NCBI GenBank assembly: GCA_020161365.1
Contig: JAIUNU010000008.1
Coordinates: forward strand, 1 to 64,000
DNA length: 64,000 bases
From: Pseudomonadota bacterium
GTDB lineage: Bacteria; Pseudomonadota; Alphaproteobacteria; Caulobacterales; Caulobacteraceae
Reading direction: 5' to 3'
A model generated the notes under the pieces. The model made no database searches. It was not told where the DNA came from and saw only the letters and a program-made list of their open reading frames with translations. Shown here one piece after another: positions 16,806-25,635 of this stretch. Both the position numbers and the translations under genes were made by a program. Positions within the stretch are counted from its first letter, which is position 1, and the number at the start of each line of letters is the position of its first letter.

Positions 16806-19058
16806 TTACTCCGCGGCGATCAGGCTGGGCTCGGGGGGACGCGGCGCGCCCCCTTCGCGACGGCGCAGATTGATGGTGGCGTCGACGTCCAGGATCAGGG
16901 CCACGCGGCCATCGCCCAGGATCGTCGCGGCGGCCACGCCCTCGACCTGCTGGTAGTTCTGTTCCAGCGACTTGATGACCACCTGGCGCTGGCCATGGAT
17001 GGCGTCGGCCACCAGGGCGGCGCGCGAGCCGTCCTCGCCCTCGACCAGCAGCACGACGCCATCGGTCGGATGCGGACTTTCCTCGCGGTAGCCGAGCGTC
17101 AGGCCGACGTCGATCAGCGGCACGAAGCTGTCGCGGACGGCCAGCACCGAGCCCACCGGACCCAGCGGACGGACCTCTTCAGGCTTCGGACGCAGGCTTT
17201 CGACGATCGCAGCCAGCGGCACAACCAGGGTCTCACCAGCGACATCGACCACCATGCCGTCCAGGACGGCCAAGGTCAGCGGCAGGCTGAGGGTGAAGGT
17301 CGAACCTTGGCCCGGACGTGACGAGATCGAAATCCGGCCGCCCAGGGCCTGAACCGAGCGCTTGACGACATCCATGCCGACGCCGCGGCCCGACACGTCC
17401 GAGATCTTTTCGGCGGTCGAGAAGCCCGGCAGGAAGATCAGGTTGTCGATCTCTTCGTCCGTCAGCTGCAGGTCGGGCGCGATCAGGCCCTTCTTGACGG
17501 CGATGCCGAAGACGCGCTCGCGGTTGATGCCCTTACCGTCGTCCGAAACTTCGATGACGATCCGACCGCTGCGGTGCAGGGCCGCCAGACGCACGACGCC
17601 TTCGGGGTTCTTGCCCGCCGCCTTGCGCTCCTCGGGGCTTTCCAGCCCGTGGTCGATGGCGTTGCGCAGCATGTGGGTGATCGGGTCGGACAGACGCTCG
17701 ATGACCGTCTTGTCGACTTCGGTGTTCTCGCCGTCCATCACCAGACGGGCGTGCTTGCCCGTCATGTTGGCGACTTCGCGAACCAGGCGCGGCATGCGCT
17801 GGAACACCGACTTCACCGGCTGGGCGCGGATGGCCATGACGCTGTCCTGGATCTCGCGCGTGAGCTGTTCCAGCTCGTCGAGGCCCATGGCCAGGTTGGA
17901 CGACGGGGCGATGCCGTATTCACCGACGCGCTGCGCCAGCATGGCTTGGTTGATGACCAGCTCGCCCACGAGATCGATCAGGCGATCGATGCGCTCGGGG
18001 TCGACGCGGATCACCGACTGGCCCGGGCCGGGCACCTCGACGGGCGTCGCCTTCTGCGCCGGCGGCGCGACGGCGGCGGCCTTGGCGGCCTCGACAACCG
18101 GCGCGGCTTCAACCGGCGGCGCTTCAGCGACCGGCGCGATCAGCTCGACCGGCGGCGGAGCGGCCGGCTCGACGGCGGCAACGGGCTCAGTCGTGGCGGT
18201 CAGGGCGGCGACCGCCGCTTCGACAGAGGCCTCGCCCCGGGTGATCTCGAGATCGCAGTCGCCGTCGACGAACTCGAAGACCTCGCGGATGGCGCTCTCG
18301 TCCTGCTCGGTCTCGAGGCGGACGATCCAGGTCACGAAGGCGGCCTCGGGATCGAGGTTCTCCAGCGCCGGCAGAGCGCTGTCGTCGAGCGTGGCCTTGA
18401 TCGGACCAAGGCGGTTCAGTTCGCGCAGGAGCAGCGCGGTCTCGTTGGCCTTGCGATAGAGGTCCGACTTCGGACGGATCGACACCGTCCAGACGTTGGA
18501 CGGGATCAGCTCGGCGTCGGCGGCCTGGGCCTCGACGGTGATCGTCTGGGGAACGAAGACAAAACCAAGGTCGTCTTCGTCCATGGCGTCATCATCGGCG
18601 CCGATGATGACGGGTGCGGCTTCCTCAGCGACGACCGGGGCGGCGACGGGCGCAGGGGCCGCCGGCGCTGCGTTCGGATCCGTCCACTGCGCCAGCTCGG
18701 CGGCCATGGCGGCGGAGGCGGCCATATCGACATCACCAAGGCCGCGCGCGGCGCTGACGTGGTCGGCCAGGATGTCGGAGGCGCGAAGCAGGACAGCGGC
18801 GAGTTCGACCGTGTTCGGCACCGAGCCCCCGCGGACGGCGTCCAGCAGGGTTTCGAACACGTGGGCGAAACGCACCAGCGGCTCAAGGCCGAAGGCCCCG
18901 GCGCCGCCCTTGATCGAATGGACGGCGCGGAACACGGCGTTGACCGTCTCGAGGTCGCCCGCGCCTTCTTCCATGGCCAGGAGACCGCCTTCGAGGTCGG
19001 CGAGCAGTTCCTCGCACTCCTGGAAGAAGGTGACCTTGATGGCCTCTAGCTCGTCCAT
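16806..19058 (-). CDS. cheA: Chemotaxis histidine kinase CheA
   Basis: Protein of 750 aa with domains in order: P1 HPt (about 1-105) with phospho-acceptor His47 in AVHSIKGGAGAFGL; an acidic linker; a P2-like CheY-binding region (about 150-275); a long Ala/Pro-rich linker (about 280-340); P3 dimerisation helices beginning VDPERIDRLIDLVGELV; P4 ATPase with N-box MLRNAIDHGLE, G1 IEVSDDGKGIN and G2 GRGVGMDVVK; and a P5 CheW-like regulatory domain to the end. The kinase phosphorylates the CheY proteins and CheB of this operon. The Pro/Ala linker is long but normal for the genus. Confidence 0.96.
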   Translation of the reverse strand: MDELEAIKVTFFQECEELLADLEGGLLAMEEGAGDLETVNAVFRAVHSIKGGAGAFGLEPLVRFAHVFETLLDAVRGGSVPNTVELAAVLLRASDILADHVSAARGLGDVDMAASAAMAAELAQWTDPNAAPAAPAPVAAPVVAEEAAPVIIGADDDAMDEDDLGFVFVPQTITVEAQAADAELIPSNVWTVSIRPKSDLYRKANETALLLRELNRLGPIKATLDDSALPALENLDPEAAFVTWIVRLETEQDESAIREVFEFVDGDCDLEITRGEASVEAAVAALTATTEPVAAVEPAAPPPVELIAPVAEAPPVEAAPVVEAAKAAAVAPPAQKATPVEVPGPGQSVIRVDPERIDRLIDLVGELVINQAMLAQRVGEYGIAPSSNLAMGLDELEQLTREIQDSVMAIRAQPVKSVFQRMPRLVREVANMTGKHARLVMDGENTEVDKTVIERLSDPITHMLRNAIDHGLESPEERKAAGKNPEGVVRLAALHRSGRIVIEVSDDGKGINRERVFGIAVKKGLIAPDLQLTDEEIDNLIFLPGFSTAEKISDVSGRGVGMDVVKRSVQALGGRISISSRPGQGSTFTLSLPLTLAVLDGMVVDVAGETLVVPLAAIVESLRPKPEEVRPLGPVGSVLAVRDSFVPLIDVGLTLGYREESPHPTDGVVLLVEGEDGSRAALVADAIHGQRQVVIKSLEQNYQQVEGVAAATILGDGRVALILDVDATINLRRREGGAPRPPEPSLIAAE

Positions 19059-19125
19059 TCCCGTAAGTCCTAATTCGCGTCTAGCAACGGGTAATCAAAA
19101 ACGACGTACTGGTCCGTGACCTGGA

Positions 19126-19491
19126 TCAGGCGGCGACGCGTCGGATGGCGTCGACCAGCTTTTCCGGGTTGAACGGCTTGACGATCCAGCCCGTGGCGCC
19201 GGCTTCGCGAGCCCGCTGCTTCTTGGCCGGATCGCTTTCGGTGGTCAGCACCAGGATCGGGATCGCGCGGTAGTCGTCATCGACGCGGACCGCTTCGATA
19301 AAGCCGAAGCCATCCAGCTTCGGCATGTTGATGTCCGTGATGATCACATCGGGTCGATGCGCGGACAGGACTTCGAGACCATGCTCGCCGTCCACCGCCT
19401 CGACCACGTTGAAGCCGGCGCCGGCGAGGGCCATGCGCAGCATGTCCCGCATCGTCCGGGAATCATCGACCGTGAGAACCGTACGCGTCAC
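19126..19491 (-). CDS. cheYI: Chemotaxis response regulator CheY (first of the operon)
   Basis: Single receiver domain of 121 aa with Asp9/Asp10 (TVDDSRTM), phospho-acceptor Asp53 (VIITDINMPKLDG), Thr near 82 (LVLTTESDP) and Lys near 104 (WIVKPFNPEKL). It starts inside the cheX stop (4-base overlap), and a 67-base gap separates it from cheA, the largest gap within the operon. It is the likely CheA phosphotransfer partner in the operon. Confidence 0.94.
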   Translation of the reverse strand: MTRTVLTVDDSRTMRDMLRMALAGAGFNVVEAVDGEHGLEVLSAHRPDVIITDINMPKLDGFGFIEAVRVDDDYRAIPILVLTTESDPAKKQRAREAGATGWIVKPFNPEKLVDAIRRVAA

Positions 19492-19775
19492 GATTCAGCT
19501 CCTTGGAATTCCGCCGAAAGGAGCGCCCCTGCGGCGCCAAATAGACGGGTGGTTTCGACAAAGGCCTCGGAAGGCCCCGTGATGGAGAAGGATTGGCCGT
19601 CCTGATCCCAGGCCTTGCGGGCGGCCAGAAGCACTTGCAGGCACAGCCCGCCGAGACGGCGAACCTGATCGGCTTCCACCGTGATCGCCGCGCCGCGACG
19701 TTCCAGCAGAGCGGCCTTCAGCGGCGCCGCCGCTTTCAGGTCCAGATTTTCGGGCAGCGCGATGGCGGCGGCCAT
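19488..19775 (-). CDS. cheX: CheX-type STAS-domain protein of the che operon
   Basis: Protein of 95 aa made of one STAS domain: an N-terminal strand-helix (LPENLDLKAAAPLKAALLERR), a core strand ITVEADQVRRLGGLCLQVLLAA and a C-terminal SEAFVETTRLFG. STAS domains bind partner kinases or nucleotides. The residue aligned with the usual anti-anti-sigma phospho-Ser (after VRRL) is Gly-Gly, so phospho-switching seems unlikely. It starts immediately after the mcpA stop. Despite the Caulobacter name it is unrelated to the CheX/CheC phosphatases of other bacteria. Confidence 0.82.
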   Translation of the reverse strand: MAAAIALPENLDLKAAAPLKAALLERRGAAITVEADQVRRLGGLCLQVLLAARKAWDQDGQSFSITGPSEAFVETTRLFGAAGALLSAEFQGAES

Positions 19776-21749
19776 TTAGAACTCCTCCCACCCGTCGGTC
19801 ACGGGCGCTTGTGCGACGGCCGCCGAACCGGTGCTCCGGCCCGGACGGGCGAAGGTGTTCAGACGGGCCTGCTGCTCGGCGACCGGGTTGCGCGCCGGGG
19901 CGTGTTGGGTCGTGTCGGCGGCGACCGGTCGGGCATAGGCCGAAGAGCCGGCTCCCACCTGGAAGCGAGCCATCAGGCGCACCAGCTCGGCGGTCTCGCC
20001 CTTCAGCGAGTGCGTCGCGGCGGTCGACTGCTCGACCATGGCGGCGTTCTGCTGAGTGACCTGGTCCATCTGGTTCACGGCGGTGTTCACCTCGTTCAGG
20101 CCGGTGGCCTGCTCCGCAGCCGAGGCCGCGATCTCGGTGACCAGGGCGTCGATTTCACCGACCTTCGCCACGATGCGTTGCAACGCCTCACCCGTCTGGC
20201 CAACGAGGCTGACCCCTTGGCTGACCTGTTGGGTCGAGCTGGAGATCAGCGTCTTGATTTCCTTGGCCGCCTCGGCCGAGCGCTGAGCCAGGGCGCGGAC
20301 TTCCTGAGCGACCACCGCAAAGCCGCGACCGGCTTCACCGGCACGAGCGGCCTCGACGCCGGCGTTCAGAGCCAAGAGGTTGGTCTGGAAAGCGATCTCG
20401 TCGATGACCCCGATGATTTGGCTGATCTGCTTGGACGAGTTCTCGATCTCGCCCATGGCCGAGACTGCCTCGTGCACCACCTGGCCGCTATGCGTCGCTT
20501 CGCCACGGGTGGTCGAGACGACTTCGGAGGCCTGACGGGCGCCGGCGGCGGTACGGCGCACCGTCGCGGTCAGCTCGTCCAGAGCGGCGGCGGTCTCTTC
20601 CAGACTGGCGGCCTGTTGTTCGGTGCGGCGCGACAGGTCGTCGGAGGCGTGGGCGATTTCGTCCGCGCCGGTGCGCAGGCCGTCGGTCGAGGCGGCGATG
20701 ACCTTCATCGTCTCCTGCAGCGAGCCCATGGCGGCGTTAAAGTCGTCCTTCAGCTTGCGGTAATCGCCCGGGAAATCGGCGGTGACCCGGAAAGTCAGAT
20801 CGCCCGAGGCCAGCTTTTCCAGACCCTCGGCCAAGTTCGAGACGACCAGCGAGGCCTCCTTGGCGGCGGCGGCGGCGGCGGCTTCCTTGGCGCGGCGTTC
20901 GTCGGCCGTGAGGGCCGCCGACTTTTCCTGCTCGGCGCGAAGCTGCTCAAGGTGCAGCTGGTTGTCGCGGAAGACCTTCAGCGCCGTGACGATGGCGCCC
21001 AGCTCGTCGCCGCGGGTCATCTTCTCAAGATCGATGGCGTTGTCGCCCTTGGAGAGCTTGTCCGTGGCGGCGGCGATGTCGTTGATCGACTTGCGGGTCG
21101 TCATCACGGTCAGGAACGCCAGAGCGCCGACCGCGCCCAAGGTGATCAGCGACATCAGGACGGTGACGCTCATGGCGGCGGTCGCCTGAGCCTGACGCTT
21201 GGCGGTCTCGTTCTCGATGCGCTGATTGGCGGCGGCGACGACCTGGTCGAGCTGACCGGTCATCTTCGCGTATTGTTCTTCGAACGGTGCGATGAAGCCG
21301 GCCGCCATGTTGAAGTCGACGCCGATCATCCCACTGACCGTGTCGATCGCGCTGCGGCACTCCTCGAGCGACTTGATCAGCTCGGCGATCTTCGGCTGTT
21401 CGGCGGCCGGCAGCTTGCTCTTGAGTGCGATCAGGTCCTTCTTGACCGCATCGGTCTCGGCGAGGACGGCGGCCATGCGCGCGTCGTTCTTATCGACGTC
21501 GATATTGCCGGCCTTGTGGGTCATCACGACGAACAGCTCGCCGTTGATGTTGGAGATGCGCTTGGAAATCCGCTGGATCTCCAGGTTCTGGCGCATGTCG
21601 CTTTCAACGACCTGCTTCAGAGCGGCCGACTGGCTTTTCTGAACAATGATGGCGCCGCCGGCCATGAGGGCCAGCATCAGCAGCGCGAAAGCCGGCGCGA
21701 AGCCGATCTTGATGATCAACGGTAGATCGACGAGACGGATCCGTTTCAT
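19776..21749 (-). CDS. mcpA: Methyl-accepting chemotaxis protein McpA, membrane chemoreceptor
   Basis: The ATG at 21749 ([11 protein letters not shown]) is preferred, with GGAGGGG eight bases upstream, giving 657 aa. A longer in-frame start at 21794 lacks such a site. The order is TM1 (about 12-34), a helical periplasmic sensor (about 35-190), TM2 (about 195-218), HAMP, a second HAMP-like region (about 315-365), then the signalling domain with its hairpin tip [23 protein letters not shown]. The extreme C-terminus is DGWEEF, equivalent to the CheR/CheB-binding pentapeptide. It is the first gene of the twelve-gene che operon. In Caulobacter McpA sits at the flagellated pole of swarmer cells. 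The ligand is unknown. Confidence 0.94.
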   Translation of the reverse strand: MKRIRLVDLPLIIKIGFAPAFALLMLALMAGGAIIVQKSQSAALKQVVESDMRQNLEIQRISKRISNINGELFVVMTHKAGNIDVDKNDARMAAVLAETDAVKKDLIALKSKLPAAEQPKIAELIKSLEECRSAIDTVSGMIGVDFNMAAGFIAPFEEQYAKMTGQLDQVVAAANQRIENETAKRQAQATAAMSVTVLMSLITLGAVGALAFLTVMTTRKSINDIAAATDKLSKGDNAIDLEKMTRGDELGAIVTALKVFRDNQLHLEQLRAEQEKSAALTADERRAKEAAAAAAAKEASLVVSNLAEGLEKLASGDLTFRVTADFPGDYRKLKDDFNAAMGSLQETMKVIAASTDGLRTGADEIAHASDDLSRRTEQQAASLEETAAALDELTATVRRTAAGARQASEVVSTTRGEATHSGQVVHEAVSAMGEIENSSKQISQIIGVIDEIAFQTNLLALNAGVEAARAGEAGRGFAVVAQEVRALAQRSAEAAKEIKTLISSSTQQVSQGVSLVGQTGEALQRIVAKVGEIDALVTEIAASAAEQATGLNEVNTAVNQMDQVTQQNAAMVEQSTAATHSLKGETAELVRLMARFQVGAGSSAYARPVAADTTQHAPARNPVAEQQARLNTFARPGRSTGSAAVAQAPVTDGWEEF

Positions 21750-22093
21750 CGCGAGGTCCCCTCCAACCAGCGCTCCGTGCCCACGGATCGCCAAACTGAA
21801 GGTGGATAATCCGGATAGAGTCCTAACAGACTCTGACTTGGTTAAGGGAAGGCGGCGCTTTCCGGCCGGTTCTGGCCCAAGTGGTCATTTGGTCGCACCC
21901 TCGAGGGCGCTGATTCTATAAAGCGCGGAGATTGAATCGAGAGTCCTGACCCGCGCCGATCATGGTTACCCGAGAGTAAATCTCGAATATTGCCGCATGA
22001 CTCAGGATATCTTAACTCGCACCTGCGAAATTGCTCAGGCGTCCGGTTGGCGCATCGTCCATGGGACGTGAATTTATTACTAGGAGCAGCGGG
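21750..22093. promoter_or_regulatory. Divergent intergenic region between mcpA and the small exported protein
   Basis: About 340 bases without a gene. It must hold the che operon promoter (minus strand) and the promoter of the small plus-strand gene. It contains an inverted repeat AGAGTC-CTAACA-GACTCT (about 21816-21833) and a TTAACCA on the minus strand at 21838-21844, which is one CtrA-like half-site. GGTTACCCGAGAGTAAA near 21965 resembles two imperfect half-sites seven bases apart. Caulobacter mcpA is cell-cycle controlled, so CtrA sites are expected, but none here matches TTAA-N7-TTAA exactly. Confidence 0.35.
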
Positions 22094-22405
22094 ATGAAAT
22101 ATCCGATCGCTATTGCCGCGGGAATCGCTGGCAGCTTTTTCGTCGCCCAGGCCGCCTCGGCCGCCGGTGGTTTCGAAGACCAAATGAGCCGTTGCCTGCA
22201 GCAGTTCGCCAATACGCGCGACGCCGCGCAAGTCATGCTTGAGTGCAACGCCGACGGCGGCAAGCTTTCGGACTGCAAGGTCGTGGACAACAGCGCGGCG
22301 GGCAAGGGCTTCGACAAGGCCGCCATGTGCATCGCTGAAAAGCTGCCGATGGGCGCCAAGACCGGCACTGTGAAGGTTCCGTTCCGCTTCCCGGGCGGCG
22401 CGTAA
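22094..22405 (+). CDS. Small exported protein with TonB-C-like domain
   Basis: The ATG at 22094 is chosen because TAGGAGCAGCGGG precedes it and a clean signal peptide follows (MKYPIAIAAGIAGSFFVAQA, cleavage near ASAA). The mature part is about 78 residues with Cys residues near 33, 50, 61 and 78. The segment LSDCKVVDNSAAGKGFDKAA followed by VKVPFRF looks like the C-terminal TonB/TolA fold, with no transmembrane anchor of its own. It sits between two chemoreceptor genes and ends in a strong terminator. The function is unknown; a periplasmic binding or adaptor role is only a guess. Confidence 0.75.
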   Translation: MKYPIAIAAGIAGSFFVAQAASAAGGFEDQMSRCLQQFANTRDAAQVMLECNADGGKLSDCKVVDNSAAGKGFDKAAMCIAEKLPMGAKTGTVKVPFRFPGGA

Positions 22406-22430
22406 GCGTCTTTCCGAAGGGAACACAAAG

Positions 22431-22459
22431 CGCCCCCGTCGACATGGTCGACGGGGGCG
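22431..22459 (+). terminator. Intrinsic terminator after the small exported protein
   Basis: A perfect 13-bp stem, CGCCCCCGTCGAC (22431-22443) with its complement (22447-22459), and a three-base loop. It starts 25 bases after the plus-strand stop. The U tract after it is short (TTCTGCTTT); AAAG precedes the stem, so it may also act on the minus-strand transcript arriving from the globin-coupled receptor. Confidence 0.8.
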
Positions 22460-22564
22460 TTCTGCTTTCTGGAGATCGCCGAAAGGGTTCCTACGGGTGC
22501 CGATCCAGGTCATCAGCGGCAAAACGACGCACCCCGCGATGACCTTGTCTGCGGAGGTTCGCCC

Positions 22565-24169
22565 CTAGAATTCTTCCCACTCTTCCTTGAGCGCAACGGC
22601 GGCCGAGCCGCGCGAAGGCGGAGCAGCGGCTCCGGGGCGCATCGTGGGACGAGGCGGCGGGCTCGCGGAAGGCGCCGCCGCGACGCGGGTGACCGGCTTC
22701 GGCTCCGTGCGACGGATCGCCGAGGTTCGAAAGCCCTCGACCTGACGGACCAGTTCTCCGGTCTGGCTCTTCAGCGAGTGGGTCGCGGCCGTCGTCTGCT
22801 CGACCATGGCCGCGTTCTGCTGAGTGACCTGATCCATCTGGTTCACGGCCGTATTGACCTCGTGAAGGCCGCTGGACTGTTCTTGGGCGGAGACTGAGAT
22901 CTGGGCGATCAACTCGTCGATCTCCGCAACCTTCGAGACGATGCCGCGCAGCGCTTCGCCGGTCTGCCCCACCAGGCTGACCCCGGCCTCGACCTGCTTG
23001 GTGGAGGTGTTGATCAGGGCCTTGATTTCCTTGGCGGCGTCGGCCGAGCGCTGCGCCAGCGCCCGCACTTCCTGGGCGACGACAGCGAAGCCCTTGCCCG
23101 CATCACCCGCGCGGGCGGCTTCCACCCCTGCGTTCAAGGCCAGGAGATTGGTCTGGAACGCGATCTCGTCGATCACGCCGATGATATTGCCGATCTCTCG
23201 CGAGCTAGTCTCGATCTCTCCCATCGCCGCCACGGCCTGGCTGACGACGGCCCCCGACCGTTCTGCGTCGGTCTTGGCGCCCGCGACGACGTTCTGCGCC
23301 TGCTTGGCGCCGGCGGCCGACCGACGAACGGTGGCGGTGATCTGGTCCAGAGCCGCAGCCGTCTGTTCCAGACTGGCGGCCTGCTGTTCGGTACGCCGCG
23401 AAAGATCATCGGCCGCAACGCTGATCTCCTCGGTGCTCGAGCGGATGCCTTCCGTCGCGCCGCCTACCCCGCACATCGCCTGGTCCAGCAGCCCCACCGC
23501 GTGGTTGAAGTCATCCTTCAGCTTCTGGAACTCACCGCAAACCTCGCTATCCAGGCGGGCCAGGAGATCGCCGGCGGCCAGACGGTCCAGCGCCTGGGCC
23601 AGGAGGGCGACGATCTGCTCCTGCCGCACCTGGGCCGCCTGCTGCTCCGCCTCCAGCCGCTTGCGCTCGTTGTCCAGGGTTTCGAGATAGATCGAGATCG
23701 CGAAATCCATGTCCAGGAAGATCGCCTTCATCAGCGCGGCGACCGCCTCGCCGGCCTGACGAGAGTCGCCCTTGGCCAGCAGCCCCTTGGGCCACATGGA
23801 GTCGATCACGGCCCGGACGAGATGGTCTCCGACCACGGCGTAGCCGCCGATGTACCATCGCGGCTCCAGGCCGATCCGCGCGTGAGTCTGACCAATCGCG
23901 CGAACCGCCCGCACGTAGTCGTCGCTGAAGTCCCCCTCGGCGATCACGCTCCAATGGGTCTGCTGGCGGGCGCTGGCCGCGTCCATGTGGCGCTCGTCGC
24001 TGAAGAAAGCGCGGGTCTCCGGGGTGGTCCGGACCTTGCCGTAGAAGCTCGCCAGCGCATTGCCGATCTCGGCACGGATGATCGGCCGCAGATCGCGGAG
24101 CGCCGATCGCGCCTTGTCATCAATGCCCATGAACGCCGTACGCTCACCGATCGCGTAGTCCTGGCTCAT
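22565..24169 (-). CDS. Globin-coupled cytoplasmic chemoreceptor (HemAT-like)
   Basis: The ATG at 24169 (MSQDYAIGER) has GGGGA five bases upstream; the in-frame ATG at 24184 has no such site. It gives 534 aa. The N-terminal sensor globin (about 15-170) has the protoglobin pattern TTPETRAFFSDE and the proximal-helix block IGQTHARIGLEPRWYIGGY, with His96 as the likely haem ligand. A linker (about 185-240) leads to a methyl-accepting domain with the tip [16 protein letters not shown]. It has no transmembrane segment and ends EEWEEF, the adaptation tether also found on McpA. The role is probably aerotaxis. It is transcribed as a single gene upstream of the che cluster. Confidence 0.92.
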   Translation of the reverse strand: MSQDYAIGERTAFMGIDDKARSALRDLRPIIRAEIGNALASFYGKVRTTPETRAFFSDERHMDAASARQQTHWSVIAEGDFSDDYVRAVRAIGQTHARIGLEPRWYIGGYAVVGDHLVRAVIDSMWPKGLLAKGDSRQAGEAVAALMKAIFLDMDFAISIYLETLDNERKRLEAEQQAAQVRQEQIVALLAQALDRLAAGDLLARLDSEVCGEFQKLKDDFNHAVGLLDQAMCGVGGATEGIRSSTEEISVAADDLSRRTEQQAASLEQTAAALDQITATVRRSAAGAKQAQNVVAGAKTDAERSGAVVSQAVAAMGEIETSSREIGNIIGVIDEIAFQTNLLALNAGVEAARAGDAGKGFAVVAQEVRALAQRSADAAKEIKALINTSTKQVEAGVSLVGQTGEALRGIVSKVAEIDELIAQISVSAQEQSSGLHEVNTAVNQMDQVTQQNAAMVEQTTAATHSLKSQTGELVRQVEGFRTSAIRRTEPKPVTRVAAAPSASPPPRPTMRPGAAAPPSRGSAAVALKEEWEEF

Positions 24170-24377
24170 AGCCGTCCCCGTCATTTTACGTGGGGAGAGC
24201 CTCTGCCCTGATCCTTAATCAGCGCTTAAATATTCGCGCCAGGAGCGCGACACCTCGTCGCACAAGCCTACTGGTTGCAGATTTAATCCGTACACCAAGC
24301 AAATGGCGCGCGCTGAACGGCGAAGGCCGCAGCGGGAAACCGCAGACCCCGCCGAGCGTAGCGACCGGTCACCGCAT

Positions 24378-25526
24378 CTACCCGCCGCGCTTGAGTGTCT
24401 CCCGCGCGATGATCAGCTGCTGGACCTGGCTGGTGCCTTCGTAGATCCGGAAAATCCGCACGTCGCGATAAAGCCGCTCGATCCCGTAGTCGGCGACATA
24501 GCCGGCGCCGCCGAACACCTGCACCGCCCTGTCCGCCACGCGACCGACCATTTCCGAGGCGAAAAGCTTGGATGAGGCGGCTTCGAGCGTGACGTTGACG
24601 CCCGCGTTGCGCTTGCGGGCCGTCTCCAGCACCAGCGCCTTGGCGGCCAGGGCCTCGGTCTTGCTGTCGGCGATCATCGCCTGGATCAGCTGGAAGCTGG
24701 CGATCGGCTGGCCGAACTGCTTGCGCTCGGAGGCGTAGGCTACGCAGTCGGCGATCAGGCGTTCAGCTACGCCCACGCAGACGGCGGCGATGTGCAGGCG
24801 GCCGCGGTCGAGCACCTGCATCGCCACCTTGAAGCCCTCGCCCTCCGCGCCCAGGCGGTTCCAAGCCGGCACGCGGACATTGTCGAAGGTCACGTCGTGG
24901 ATGTGGGCGCCCTGCTGGCCCATCTTCTTTTCGGGCTTGCCGACCGTGAGGCCGGGCAGGTCGCGCGGGACCAGGAAGGCCGATACCCCCGCCCCGCCCT
25001 TGGCGTCAGGATTGGTGCGCGCCATCACCGTAAAGAGCGAGGCCTTGCCAGCGTTGGTGATGTAGCGCTTGGAGCCGTTCAGGACGTAGTGATCGCCGTC
25101 CAGCGTAGCGCGGGTCTGGACCGCAGCGCTGTCGGAGCCGGCCTCCGGCTCGGTCAAGGCGAACGAGGTGATCACGTCGCCCGAGGCGATCCCCGGCAGC
25201 CACTTGGCCTTCTGCTCGGGGTTGCCGAACATCACGAGGCCCTGGCTGCCGATCCCGACATTGGTGCCGAACACCGAGCGGAAGGCCGGCGAGGCGCGGC
25301 CCAGCTCGATGGCCACCAGCGCCTCTTCTTCCATGGTCAGGCCCAGTCCGCCGAACTCCTCGGGAATCGTCAGGCCAAAGAGCCCGAGGCCCTTCATCTC
25401 CTCGATCACGTCGTCGGGAACCGCGTCGTTCTCGGCGACCTGAGCCTCGATCGGACGCAGGCGCTCGGCCACGAAGCGGGCGACCGTGTCGATCAGCTGC
25501 TCACGGGTTTCCAGATCGAGGGCCAT
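24378..25526 (-). CDS. Acyl-CoA dehydrogenase
   Basis: FAD flavoprotein of 382 aa, the normal family length, oxidising acyl-CoA to trans-2-enoyl-CoA. The three family domains are present: N-terminal helices (1-120), the middle beta domain with SFALTEPEAGSDSA and LNGSKRYITNAG, and the C-terminal helices ending GYVADYGIERLYRDVRIFRIYEGTS. The Glu of YEGTS sits at the position of the catalytic base of medium- and short-chain enzymes. No electron-transfer or ligase genes are adjacent, so the substrate chain length cannot be told. ATG start, 110 bases downstream of the permease stop on the same strand. Confidence 0.93.
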   Translation of the reverse strand: MALDLETREQLIDTVARFVAERLRPIEAQVAENDAVPDDVIEEMKGLGLFGLTIPEEFGGLGLTMEEEALVAIELGRASPAFRSVFGTNVGIGSQGLVMFGNPEQKAKWLPGIASGDVITSFALTEPEAGSDSAAVQTRATLDGDHYVLNGSKRYITNAGKASLFTVMARTNPDAKGGAGVSAFLVPRDLPGLTVGKPEKKMGQQGAHIHDVTFDNVRVPAWNRLGAEGEGFKVAMQVLDRGRLHIAAVCVGVAERLIADCVAYASERKQFGQPIASFQLIQAMIADSKTEALAAKALVLETARKRNAGVNVTLEAASSKLFASEMVGRVADRAVQVFGGAGYVADYGIERLYRDVRIFRIYEGTSQVQQLIIARETLKRGG

Positions 25527-25635
25527 ACGCTTCGTCTCCCAGTTCCCCAGCCCCTCGCGGAAACCGCGAGCGTGGCGTCAAACGCTTGTTTTGCCGGGAA
25601 CTGTAGCGACGGCCCTCGAGAATGGAAGCCTTCCC

